Part shown: piece by piece, positions 6,136 through 13,665 of the stretch | Layout: every line of letters starts with the position of its first letter | Position numbering within the stretch: position 1 is the first letter of the stretch | Assembly: GCA_965371855.1 (NCBI GenBank) | Contig: CBDUZZ010000090.1 | Location: 1-15,256 of the forward strand | Reading direction: 5' to 3' | DNA: 15,256 nucleotides | DNA from: JAADEM01 sp965371855 | GTDB taxonomy: Bacteria; Bacteroidota; Bacteroidia; Bacteroidales; Marinilabiliaceae | Notes under the pieces: model-generated | Database searches by the model: none | Seen by the model: only the letters and a program-made list of their open reading frames with translations | What the model was told of the DNA's origin: nothing | Made by a program: the position numbers and the translations under genes

Positions 6136-6999
6136 TTAAACTAATAATAGTTTTTTTAGGCTGGAATGCCAATGTGGAATCTCTATATTATATATGCTTT
6201 TTATTTTCTGCTTATTCAAAACACTATAAAAAGGTCGTGGAGCCGGAGTAGGAAATTCTTCAGAAGTAACCGGTACAACTTTACACTCTATTTTTGCAAG
6301 TTTAAGTATGTGGTAAGCAAAATCATACCAACTCGCTACTCCCTCATTACTATAATGATATACCCCCGGAACAAATTTATAACTCTCCTCCTCTATCCTG
6401 TATATTATTGTTGTAATTGCTTCAGCCAAATCAGTTGCATTAGTTGGTGAACCAATCTGATCCTGTACCACCCTTAACTCCTCACGTTCTTTACCAAGCC
6501 TGAGCATCGTTCTCACAAAATTATTACCAAAAGAAGAGTATAACCAGGCTGTTCGTATAATTATTGATTGAGGATTATTCTTTAAAAGCAGCTCCTCCCC
6601 TTCGAGTTTTGATTTGCCATATACAGAAGCAGGATTTGTTGGCGATTCTTCATTATATGGGGAGTGTGCTTTACCATCGAATACATAGTCTGTAGAGACA
6701 TGTATCATTCGTATACCTTTATTACCGGTAATTTTCCCCAGAAACTCAACCATACTGCTATTAACGCTATAAGCTGCTTCTTCATCACTTTCAGCTTTAT
6801 CTACTGCAGTATATGCAGCACAATTTATTACATAATTAAAAGTATGAGTATTAAAATATTTGGTTACCTTATTGGTATCTGTAAGATCCAGATTATTAAT
6901 ATCAAGAAAAGCAAACTTCATATTGGAGAAACGACGTGATAATTTATGAATCTCACTACCAAGCTGTCCGTCAGCACCGGTTACTAATATCTTTATCAT
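6136..6999 (-). CDS. rfbD: dTDP-4-dehydrorhamnose reductase
   Basis: A 287-residue extended short-chain dehydrogenase (RmlD) that reduces dTDP-4-dehydro-L-rhamnose to dTDP-L-rhamnose with NAD(P)H, the last step of activated rhamnose synthesis. The Rossmann nucleotide-binding loop is TGADGQLG (residues 7-14). STDYVFDG (102-109) and the catalytic Y-x3-K pair Y127/K131 in YGKSK are in place, with the usual PTNPASVYG context. Length is normal. Its ATG overlaps the stop of rfbC by four bases (ATGA at 6996-6999), so the two are translationally coupled. The phosphohexomutase follows 133 bp downstream. Confidence 0.95.
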   Translation of the reverse strand: MIKILVTGADGQLGSEIHKLSRRFSNMKFAFLDINNLDLTDTNKVTKYFNTHTFNYVINCAAYTAVDKAESDEEAAYSVNSSMVEFLGKITGNKGIRMIHVSTDYVFDGKAHSPYNEESPTNPASVYGKSKLEGEELLLKNNPQSIIIRTAWLYSSFGNNFVRTMLRLGKEREELRVVQDQIGSPTNATDLAEAITTIIYRIEEESYKFVPGVYHYSNEGVASWYDFAYHILKLAKIECKVVPVTSEEFPTPAPRPFYSVLNKQKIKSIYNIEIPHWHSSLKKLLLV

Positions 7000-7556
7000 A
7001 GGGTGTATATGAAATTTTTTTCTGCCTCTTTAAACGAAGGTAATATACTATCCTTATGCGACACAATAGCATCTTCAGGCGGGACCTGCCAGTCTATTTT
7101 CAAGGCAGGATCATTATAACTTATCCCTCTTTCAGCAGACTTGTTATACAGGTTGCTACATTTATATACAAACAAAACATCATCACTCAAAACAGAAAAA
7201 CCATGAGCAAACCCCTCGGGAATATAAAATTGCAGTTTGTTTTCTTCCGACAGTTCAATACTGTAGTGTTGACCATAAGTAGGAGAATCTTCACGAAGAT
7301 CTACAGCTACATCCAAAACTTTACCCCTTAGTACATGCACCAGTTTTACCTGTGCATAAGGTGCCAACTGGTAGTGCAAACCTCTTATTACGCCATGCGA
7401 TGACCTCGACAGGTTATCCTGAACAAATTCAGTTTTTATTCCATTACTGAAATATCGCTCACTATTATATGATTCATAAAAAAAACCTCTTTGATCAGTA
7501 AATATAGCAGGCTTTACAATCAATAATCCCGGGATGTCAACTTTTATTACTTCCAT
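6996..7556 (-). CDS. rfbC: dTDP-4-dehydrorhamnose 3,5-epimerase
   Basis: A 186-residue cupin-type epimerase (RmlC) that converts dTDP-4-dehydro-6-deoxy-D-glucose to the L-lyxo form before reduction by RfbD. Recognisable parts are the N-terminal RGFFYESY block (23-30), RGLHYQ with catalytic His61, VLRGKVLDVAVDLR in the cupin core, PEGFAHGF (113-120), and VYKCSNLYN with the probable catalytic Tyr131. Length is typical. It is the first gene of the rfbC-rfbD pair and is divergent from htpG. A TAnnTTTG element lies 21 bases upstream. The first two pathway genes, rfbA and rfbB, are not in the window. Confidence 0.95.
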   Translation of the reverse strand: MEVIKVDIPGLLIVKPAIFTDQRGFFYESYNSERYFSNGIKTEFVQDNLSRSSHGVIRGLHYQLAPYAQVKLVHVLRGKVLDVAVDLREDSPTYGQHYSIELSEENKLQFYIPEGFAHGFSVLSDDVLFVYKCSNLYNKSAERGISYNDPALKIDWQVPPEDAIVSHKDSILPSFKEAEKNFIYTL

Positions 7557-7576
7557 TAATTTATCAGCTTTTCATG

Positions 7577-7603
7577 CAAATATATAAAAAAGTAATAAAT
7601 CAA
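7577..7603 (-). promoter_or_regulatory. Candidate promoter of rfbC-rfbD
   Basis: On the minus strand TATATTTG (complement of 7577-7584) is a perfect TAnnTTTG -7 element 20 bases before the rfbC ATG. TTG (complement of 7601-7603) could be the -33 box, but the 16-bp spacing is shorter than the usual 19-21. The assignment rests mainly on the -7 match. Confidence 0.45.
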
Positions 7604-7694
7604 TTCTATAGCCATGATTAAACTTCACTTCTTTGTATACAATTGGCATAGGTTTTTTATTTTAGTTTACCATTATCAATTTATCATTCAACAT

Positions 7695-7763
7695 CTGAAA
7701 ATGTCAGTTTTTCCTAATAGACTGCCTTATTGTCAGCAGAAAAAAAATGGCATATACTTTGAA
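7695..7763 (+). promoter_or_regulatory. htpG promoter region: two CTGAC/GTCAG-like palindromes and a -24/-12-like box
   Basis: Two near-palindromes, CTGAAAATGTCAG (7695-7707) and CTGCCTTATTGTCAG (7722-7736), each one base from a perfect CTGAC-Nx-GTCAG, precede TGGCATATACTTTGAA (7748-7763). The last resembles a sigma-54 promoter (TGGCAC-N5-TTGCA) with GG and G correctly 12 bp apart. It could also be read as an imperfect TAnnTTTG with one extra base. The spacing of 45 bases to the htpG ATG suits either. Stress-regulated expression of htpG is known in general; the factors binding here are inferred. Confidence 0.45.
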
Positions 7764-7808
7764 ACTAACCGGGCAGAGAAATTATTAAATAATTAAAAAA
7801 TAAGAACT

Positions 7809-9866
7809 ATGCAAAAAGGAAATATTGGGATAACTTCTGAAAACATCTTCCCTATTATTAAAAAGTATCTCTATTCTGATCACGAAATATTTTTAAGAGA
7901 GCTGATATCCAATGCTGTTGATGCAACTCAAAAGTTAAAGACTCTGTCTTCTGTTGGAGAACACAAAGGTGAATTAGGCGATCTTACTATTCGTGTTTCT
8001 GTTGATAAAAAGAAAAAGACCCTTACCATATCGGATAAAGGTATTGGTATGACTGCCGAAGAGATTGACAAATATATCAATCAAATTGCATTTTCGGGAG
8101 CCAACGATTTTTTAGAGAAATATAAAAATGATGCCAATGCCATAATTGGACATTTCGGACTGGGTTTTTACTCTTCGTTTATGGTATCGGAAAAAGTAGA
8201 TATCATAACCAAATCGTACAAAGAGGATACTAAAGCCGTTAAATGGTCGTGCGACGGTAGCCCTGAATACACCCTTGAAGATGTAGAAAATGCAGACAGA
8301 GGAGCCGACATAATTTTACATATAGACGATGATAATAAACAATTTCTTGAAGAGGGCGAAATAGAAAAACTTCTGAAAAAATATTGTCGCTTTCTGCCGG
8401 TTGAAATTGCTTTTGGAAAAGAAAAAGAGTGGAAAGACGACAAAGAGGTTGAGCTTGACAAAGACAAGATTATTAATGAGACAAATCCTCTATGGGTGCG
8501 CAAACCTTCTGACATAAAAGATGAAGATTACAATAAGTTTTACAGTGATCTTTATCCTATGGCTGAGGAACCTCTGTTTCATATCCACCTTAACGTAGAT
8601 TACCCGTTTAACCTTACCGGAATACTGTATTTCCCGAAATTAAAAAACAATGTGGAAGTTCAGAAAAACAAAATTCAACTTTTTAGCAATCAGGTATATG
8701 TTACTGATTCGGTAGAGGGTATTGTACCAGAGTTCCTTACATTGCTACATGGTGTAATCGATTCACCGGATATTCCTCTGAATGTGTCACGTTCATATCT
8801 TCAAAGCGACAGTAACGTAAAGAAAATATCAAATCATATTACCAAAAAAGTAGCTGACAGACTTGAGGATATCTTTAAAAAAGAGCGTAAAACATTTGAA
8901 GAAAAATGGGATGATCTTAAAATCTTCATTGAATACGGAATGCTTTCTGATGAAAAGTTTTATGACCGTGCCAGGAAATTTGCTCTTTTAAAAAATGTTG
9001 ACGGTAAATACTTCACTTTTGATGAATATAAAGATATCATTAAAACTAATCAGACTGATAAAGATAAGCAGTTGGTTTACCTGTATACAACGAATGAACA
9101 AGATCAGCATAGTTATATTGATGCAGCCAAAAACAAAGGATATGATGTTTTATTAATGGATGGTCAAATAGAAATTCATCTGGTAAATCAATTGGAACAA
9201 AAATTTGAAGGTGCAAGGTTTGTACGTGTTGACAGCGATATTGCAGAGAAACTGATACCCAAAGATGAGAAATTGGAGCTCAAACTTTCAGATACACAAA
9301 AAGATGATCTGACAACAATATTCAGCTCACAAATGCCCACACAGGATAAAACAAACTTCCTGGTTACTTTTGAAGCACTCTCTGAAAATGATGTGCCTGT
9401 AATGATTACTCAACAGGAGTTTATGCGACGTATGAAAGAGATGAATGAATTAGGTGGTGGCGGTGGAATGATGTTCTATGGTGATCTGCCCGACAGCTAC
9501 AACCTGGTTATAAATGGTAATCATAGTCTAATACAACGTATAACTGAAGAAGAGGAGAAAGAGACAGGTAAAAAAACAACTTCACTCCGCACCAAGGTTG
9601 AGAGCCTTGAAAATAAAATGAAAGAGCTTGAGAAGGCTAAAGAAGGTAAAAAAGAGGAAGAGATACCACAAGCTGAGAAAGATGAACTGGAAGATCTGAC
9701 TAAGAAAATTACCGAGCTGAAAGAGAAGAAAGATGCTGAACTGAAAAAATTTGCATCAAAATATAAACTTGTATCTCAACTTATCGACCTTGCTCTTCTT
9801 TCAAACAACATGCTAAAAGGACAAGCTTTAACAAAGTTTGTTAAACGGAGTATTGATCTTATTTGA
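7809..9866 (+). CDS. htpG: HSP90-family molecular chaperone HtpG
   Basis: A 685-residue cytosolic ATP-dependent chaperone that works as a homodimer with the DnaK system. The GHKL ATPase domain is complete: catalytic Glu31 and Asn35 in RELISNAVDA, D76-x-GIGM, SGAND (96-100), and GHFGLGFYSSF (114-124). The middle domain carries NVSRSYLQSD. The C-terminal domain has MMFYGDLPDSYNL and ends with the dimerisation helices LIDLALLSNNML and KFVKRSIDLI. A Lys/Glu-rich coiled-coil stretch of about 70 residues before these helices makes the protein longer than the E. coli enzyme (624 residues), as I recall for other Bacteroidota HtpG. Start is ATG 7809, without a strong ribosome-binding site. The gene is transcribed alone, ending at the hairpin element beginning at 9888, and is divergent from rfbC. 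Confidence 0.97.
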   Translation: MQKGNIGITSENIFPIIKKYLYSDHEIFLRELISNAVDATQKLKTLSSVGEHKGELGDLTIRVSVDKKKKTLTISDKGIGMTAEEIDKYINQIAFSGANDFLEKYKNDANAIIGHFGLGFYSSFMVSEKVDIITKSYKEDTKAVKWSCDGSPEYTLEDVENADRGADIILHIDDDNKQFLEEGEIEKLLKKYCRFLPVEIAFGKEKEWKDDKEVELDKDKIINETNPLWVRKPSDIKDEDYNKFYSDLYPMAEEPLFHIHLNVDYPFNLTGILYFPKLKNNVEVQKNKIQLFSNQVYVTDSVEGIVPEFLTLLHGVIDSPDIPLNVSRSYLQSDSNVKKISNHITKKVADRLEDIFKKERKTFEEKWDDLKIFIEYGMLSDEKFYDRARKFALLKNVDGKYFTFDEYKDIIKTNQTDKDKQLVYLYTTNEQDQHSYIDAAKNKGYDVLLMDGQIEIHLVNQLEQKFEGARFVRVDSDIAEKLIPKDEKLELKLSDTQKDDLTTIFSSQMPTQDKTNFLVTFEALSENDVPVMITQQEFMRRMKEMNELGGGGGMMFYGDLPDSYNLVINGNHSLIQRITEEEEKETGKKTTSLRTKVESLENKMKELEKAKEGKKEEEIPQAEKDELEDLTKKITELKEKKDAELKKFASKYKLVSQLIDLALLSNNMLKGQALTKFVKRSIDLI

Positions 9867-9887
9867 TTTAATTTTATACAACTACAA

Positions 9888-10020
9888 AGAGGCTGTCCAA
9901 AAAGAAAAAACTTGACGTCATTGCGATGAGGAACGAAGAAGCAATCTATTGAATTACAGTAGCTTTGTTTTGTAAGATTCCTTCACTCCGCTCGGAATGA
10001 CGACTTTTTGGACAGCCTCT
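9888..10020. repeat. Inverted-repeat element with 17-bp perfect ends; likely htpG terminator
   Basis: AGAGGCTGTCCAAAAAG (9888-9904) and its exact reverse complement (10004-10020) bound a 133-bp element. Inside are a second nested pair CGTCATT/AATGACG (9916-9922, 9996-10002), an ATTGC/GCAAT hairpin (9920-9945) and an ATTCC/GGAAT hairpin (9977-9998). The element lies 21 bp after the htpG stop and is followed by a T-run from 10021, so the transcript can form a long stem before U-rich sequence. The CGTCATTGCGA...GAAGCAATCT core is of a type I recognise as dispersed in several bacterial genomes. It is probably a non-autonomous mobile repeat now serving as terminator. Confidence 0.85.
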
Positions 10021-10052
10021 TTTTTTTATTTTTTTATTCCATTAATCTGTAG

Positions 10053-10060
10053 TAATTTTG
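10053..10060 (+). promoter_or_regulatory. Candidate -7 promoter element of aroQ-pyk
   Basis: TAATTTTG fits TAnnTTTG and lies 26 bases before the aroQ ATG, just downstream of the repeat element and its T-run. No clear -33 box is visible. It would restart transcription after the htpG terminator. Confidence 0.45.
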
Positions 10061-10086
10061 TATTACACCCAAAATCCAGATTGTCT

Positions 10087-10509
10087 ATGAACATTTTAAT
10101 TATAAATGGCCCCAATTTGAACCTGTTAGGTATTAGAGAGAAAGACATTTACGGTAACCTTTCTTTTGAAAAATACTTTAATTCATTATGTGAAAGATAT
10201 CCTAATGATAACATTACATTTTTTCAATCAAACAATGAAGGTGAGATTGTATCAGAAATACAAAATAATGGGTTCGGAAAAGCTGATGGAATTATTCTTA
10301 ATGCCGGAGCTTACACCCATACTTCATTAGCCATAGCAGACGCCATTTCGGCAATCAATGCTCCTGTTGTTGAAGTGCATATAAGTAACATATTCCAACG
10401 AGAGACTGTTCGTCATCACTCCTTTATAGCACCTGCATGTACAGGTTCTATTTCCGGGTTTGGCCTCGACTCTTACCGTCTCGCTGTAGAGGCATTAAAA
10501 AAGTCATAA
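10087..10509 (+). CDS. aroQ: Type II 3-dehydroquinate dehydratase
   Basis: A 140-residue dodecameric-type (class II) dehydroquinase that removes water from 3-dehydroquinate in the shikimate pathway. Signatures: NGPNLNLLGIREKDIYG (residues 7-23) with catalytic Arg17 and Tyr22; FFQSNNEGEIV, where QSNNEG replaces the common QSNHEG; LNAGAYTHTS (71-80); and EVHISN with catalytic His98, followed by the RETVRHHS arginine region. Length is normal from ATG 10087. The reading frame stays open back to 9997, but that part lies in the inverted-repeat element and terminator T-run and is not coding. The gene is followed 21 bp later by pyk on the same strand, so the two probably form an operon. Confidence 0.95.
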   Translation: MNILIINGPNLNLLGIREKDIYGNLSFEKYFNSLCERYPNDNITFFQSNNEGEIVSEIQNNGFGKADGIILNAGAYTHTSLAIADAISAINAPVVEVHISNIFQRETVRHHSFIAPACTGSISGFGLDSYRLAVEALKKS

Positions 10510-10530
10510 ATATTTTCATAAATTAATTAG

Positions 10531-11967
10531 ATGAGAACAAAAAAACATACAAAAATTGTTGCTACTGTTTCAGATAAGCGATGCGAAATAGATTTTATTA
10601 AATCGCTCTATAAAGCAGGAATGAATGTGATACGCTTAAATACAGCTCACCTTGATTTTGATGGTGTCAATAAAATTATGACAAATGCAAAAACTGTATC
10701 TAATAAAATTGCATTTTTGTTGGATACCAAAGGACCGGAAATACGTACAACAGTAAGCGATAATATAATACAACTAAAAACCGGAGAAACCATATGCATC
10801 AAGGGAAATCCGGAAGAAAAAACCACGAGAGAGTGTATTTCTGTATCATATCCAAATTTTTACTCTAATATAGAAATAGGTACTCATATTCTTATTGACG
10901 ATGGTGAAATTGATCTTGAAGTAACTGACAAAAAGGGTGACTCACTAATTTGTCACATTAAGAATGACGGGGAACTGGGAAGTAAAAAAAGTGTAAATGT
11001 ACCCGGCGTACGGATAAATCTACCGGCCGTAACTGAACGCGATAAGGCTTTCATTAAATTTGCAGCTGAAAAAGACATTGATTTTATTGCGCACTCTTTT
11101 GTACGTAATAAACATGATATATTAGAAGTTCAGGAAGAGCTTGATAAATATAATAGTCCTGTAAAGATAATTGCCAAAATAGAAAATCAGGAAGGAGTTG
11201 AAAACCTTGATGAAATACTAGAATATGCTTATGGCGTAATGATAGCTCGCGGAGATATGGGTATAGAAATTGCTCAGGAAAAAATTCCCGGTATTCAAAG
11301 AAGCATGATACGTAAATGTGTTGAAGCCAAAAAACCTGTAATAGTTGCTACACAGATGCTACATTCAATGATTAAACATCCCAGGCCAACCAGAGCAGAA
11401 GTAACTGATGTAGCTAATGCAATTTATTATCGTACAGACGCCATTATGCTGAGTGGAGAAACTGCATATGGTAATTACCCGGTTGAGTCTGTTCAAACTA
11501 TGGCTGATATTGCCAGAGAAGTAGAAAAAGCAAAAGATAACCGTAATGATATTCCCGTAGCAGTTCAAAGAGATGACATCACAGCCTATCTTGCAGAAAC
11601 AGCTGTTAAGGCTATTGAAGAATTGGACATAAAAATTATACTTACAGACAGTTTAACAGGAAAAACTGCCCGTTACCTTGCTGCATTTCGTGGTACTCGC
11701 TCTATCTTTGCTTTATGTTATAACGAAAGAGTTTCTCGAGAACTTGCCCTTTCCTATGGTGTATTCACTACTATAATGGAAGAGGGAAATACAAAAAAAG
11801 ACATACTGAAGAATACCTTAAAAAAACTAAAAAGAAAACAAATTATTGATAAGGATGACCAAATTGTTTATCTGGGAGGTAGTTTTGGAATCGGTAGTGG
11901 TACAACATATCTGGAAATAACATCAGTAAATAACCTATTGAAAAAGATAAACAGATTTTTTGAATAG
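10531..11967 (+). CDS. pyk: Pyruvate kinase
   Basis: A 478-residue glycolytic enzyme that transfers phosphate from phosphoenolpyruvate to ADP. The barrel motifs are present: MNVIRLN with Arg35 and Asn37, DTKGPEIRT (65-73), the catalytic-lysine block IAKIENQEG with Lys216, ARGDMGIEI (239-247), ATQM with Thr274, and PTRAEVTDVANA (286-297). The C-terminal effector-type domain follows from about residue 340. The usual NFSHG is NTAHL here, so the serine that helps bind K+ and phosphate in well-studied enzymes is Ala39. I recall the NTAH form in other Bacteroidota enzymes, so it is probably lineage-specific. Glu70 in DTKGPEIR matches the K+-dependent class. Start is ATG 10531; the gene ends before a strong bidirectional terminator. 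Confidence 0.96.
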   Translation: MRTKKHTKIVATVSDKRCEIDFIKSLYKAGMNVIRLNTAHLDFDGVNKIMTNAKTVSNKIAFLLDTKGPEIRTTVSDNIIQLKTGETICIKGNPEEKTTRECISVSYPNFYSNIEIGTHILIDDGEIDLEVTDKKGDSLICHIKNDGELGSKKSVNVPGVRINLPAVTERDKAFIKFAAEKDIDFIAHSFVRNKHDILEVQEELDKYNSPVKIIAKIENQEGVENLDEILEYAYGVMIARGDMGIEIAQEKIPGIQRSMIRKCVEAKKPVIVATQMLHSMIKHPRPTRAEVTDVANAIYYRTDAIMLSGETAYGNYPVESVQTMADIAREVEKAKDNRNDIPVAVQRDDITAYLAETAVKAIEELDIKIILTDSLTGKTARYLAAFRGTRSIFALCYNERVSRELALSYGVFTTIMEEGNTKKDILKNTLKKLKRKQIIDKDDQIVYLGGSFGIGSGTTYLEITSVNNLLKKINRFFE

Positions 11968-11991
11968 TATTATTTTGAAATTATTTTCATA

Positions 11992-12035
11992 AATCAAAAG
12001 AGGCCTGATAAATCTTTATCAGGCCTCTTTTGATT
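11992..12035. terminator. Bidirectional intrinsic terminator between pyk and the sulfatase
   Basis: A 21-bp perfect inverted repeat, AATCAAAAGAGGCCTGATAA plus A and its complement (11992-12012, 12015-12035), lies 24 bp after the pyk stop and 5 bp before the sulfatase stop. The GC-rich stem AGAGGCCTGATA is flanked by an A-run on one side and a T-run on the other, so it can end transcription from both convergent genes. Confidence 0.93.
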
Positions 12036-12040
12036 AAAAA

Positions 12041-13531
12041 CTATTCGATTATACGTCCTGCAGGCCTACGGTTCTTTCCTTCTTGTCCTGTGAGGTCATC
12101 ACCAAGGTCTTTTCGTGCATTCTCCACCAACACCATAATATCTTCCACTACATCAGGATAAAGCTCTTTAATATCATAATGTTCACCGGGATCTCTACGC
12201 AAGTTATATAATGCGAGTCCTGTAGAGTCTCTGGCATATGCACCTGAAAAACCATCATTGCCGGGTAAAACACCTTCATAAGATCTATAACTATGTGGCA
12301 AAACTAATTTCCAATGATCTTTACGAATACCCTCCAGACTATTTTTACGATAATAGTAATAAAAATGATCACGAGGATTTGCATCGAGCGTGCCTTTAAA
12401 CAGTGATAAGATATTCACACCGTCTATTTTGTGGCTTGGCAGGTCAGTACCTGTAATAGCTGCCAGAGTAGGTAATATGTCAATCGTAGCTGACAGCTTA
12501 TTGCAAATAGTACCTTCCGGAACTACCCCCGGCCATTTAACAATACACGGTTCACGTTGTCCACCTTCCCAGCTTGTACCTTTTCCTTCGCGTAACCCGC
12601 CTGTTGATCCGGCATGATTACCAAAATTCAGCCACGGCCCGTTATCACTGGTAAAAATAACAAGGGTGTTATCTTCCAGTCCATTATCTTTTAATGCTTT
12701 CAAAACTTCTCCTACCGACCAGTCAACCTCCATCATAACATCTCCATAAAGTCCCTGCTTACTTTTTCCCTTAAATTTATCAGAAACACCAAGTGGAACA
12801 TGCACCATTGAGTGAGCCAGATAAAAGAAAAAAGGCTTATCCTTATTACGGTTGATAAAACTTACAGCCCGTTCAGTATATATTGTTGTTAAACTACCCT
12901 GATCATCCAGATTAAGTATCTCTTTCACCTTCTCATTACCATCAATAAGAGGTAACTGAGGATATTTGGTTTTCCATGATTTTGGAGATTTCTCGGTTAT
13001 TGGAGAACCATCATAATCCACCGGCCACATATCGTTCGAATATGGGAGACCAATATACTCATCAAAACCATGCTGAAGAGGCAAAAACGGTTCTAAGTGC
13101 CCAAGGTGCCATTTTCCGGCCATGCCTGTAACATATCCCTTCTGTTTCAATAACTCGGCAATTGTCATCTCATTGTCATTCAAACCATGTTTAGCCCATG
13201 GCATTAACGCACCTGAAATACCTATCCGGTTTGGATAACAACCGGTAAGAAGACCTGCACGAGATGCACTGCAAACAGCCTGTGCAGCATAAAAATTTGT
13301 GAATCGCATACCATCAGTTGCCATTTTGTCAAGATATGGTGTTTGATAATCAATAGCTCCAAAACTACCAATATCTCCATATCCCATATCATCCATAAAA
13401 ATTAAGACAATGTTAGGAAGTTTTTCGTTTTGCTGCTTGTTAATTGAACATCCGTAAAAAACAAATACTAATAAAACAGACACAACTAACAAGTAATTAT
13501 AACGCTTAGTCAATACCCTTAAAAGATTCAT
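12041..13531 (-). CDS. Sulfatase (S1 family, formylglycine type), predicted lipoprotein
   Basis: A 496-residue alkaline-phosphatase-superfamily sulfatase, hydrolysing an unidentified sulfate ester outside the cytoplasm. The N-terminus MNLLRVLTKRYNYLL...VFVFYGC is a lipoprotein signal peptide with probable lipidated Cys28. Metal-binding DD (47-48) lies in LIFMDDMGYGD. The active-site cysteine is Cys87 in CSASR, followed by AGLLTG; it must be converted to formylglycine by a maturase not encoded here. GKWHLG and TSDNGPW are further family blocks. I chose ATG 13531 over TTG 13555 because the latter lies in a -7 promoter match and would put eight extra residues before a normal signal peptide. Despite the AS in place of PS, CSASR is a permitted maturation motif. 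There are no SusC/SusD or glycosidase neighbours, so no polysaccharide substrate can be suggested. Confidence 0.93.
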   Translation of the reverse strand: MNLLRVLTKRYNYLLVVSVLLVFVFYGCSINKQQNEKLPNIVLIFMDDMGYGDIGSFGAIDYQTPYLDKMATDGMRFTNFYAAQAVCSASRAGLLTGCYPNRIGISGALMPWAKHGLNDNEMTIAELLKQKGYVTGMAGKWHLGHLEPFLPLQHGFDEYIGLPYSNDMWPVDYDGSPITEKSPKSWKTKYPQLPLIDGNEKVKEILNLDDQGSLTTIYTERAVSFINRNKDKPFFFYLAHSMVHVPLGVSDKFKGKSKQGLYGDVMMEVDWSVGEVLKALKDNGLEDNTLVIFTSDNGPWLNFGNHAGSTGGLREGKGTSWEGGQREPCIVKWPGVVPEGTICNKLSATIDILPTLAAITGTDLPSHKIDGVNILSLFKGTLDANPRDHFYYYYRKNSLEGIRKDHWKLVLPHSYRSYEGVLPGNDGFSGAYARDSTGLALYNLRRDPGEHYDIKELYPDVVEDIMVLVENARKDLGDDLTGQEGKNRRPAGRIIE

Positions 13532-13552
13532 AATACACAATTTAAATTTATT

Positions 13553-13560
13553 CAAAATTA
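13553..13560 (-). promoter_or_regulatory. Candidate -7 promoter element of the sulfatase gene
   Basis: On the minus strand TAATTTTG is an exact TAnnTTTG match 21 bases before ATG 13531. It overlaps the TTG that would be the alternative, longer start, which is the main argument for the shorter protein. No -33 box is evident. Confidence 0.5.
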
Positions 13561-13630
13561 TAAAACGTTAAAGTAATAATAAATTGTGAATCTTCCTGAA
13601 TCAGCTTCTATTAACTAATAAAAAAATATG

Positions 13631-13638
13631 TACATTTG
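13631..13638 (+). promoter_or_regulatory. Candidate -7 promoter element of the M18 aminopeptidase gene
   Basis: TACATTTG is an exact TAnnTTTG match 27 bases upstream of the aminopeptidase ATG, within the 134-bp divergent spacer shared with the sulfatase gene. The -33 region (around 13609) is not a good match. Confidence 0.5.
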
Positions 13639-13665
13639 AAATAAATAATCAAAAACGGTAGCAAA

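Noticed and set aside
7614..7796. 60-codon open frame upstream of htpG
   Set aside because: It covers the palindromes and promoter-like box of htpG, is rich in aromatic residues with no recognisable motif, and has no ribosome-binding site; it looks like open AT-rich spacer.
8168..8515. Minus-strand 115-codon open frame inside htpG
   Set aside because: Antisense shadow of the conserved htpG coding sequence, serine-rich as expected from the complement of Lys/Glu/Asp-rich codons.
9997..10086. N-terminal extension of aroQ by 30 codons
   Set aside because: The extension runs through the inverted-repeat end, the terminator T-run and the -7 element; the conserved type II dehydroquinase N-terminus begins at the ATG at 10087.
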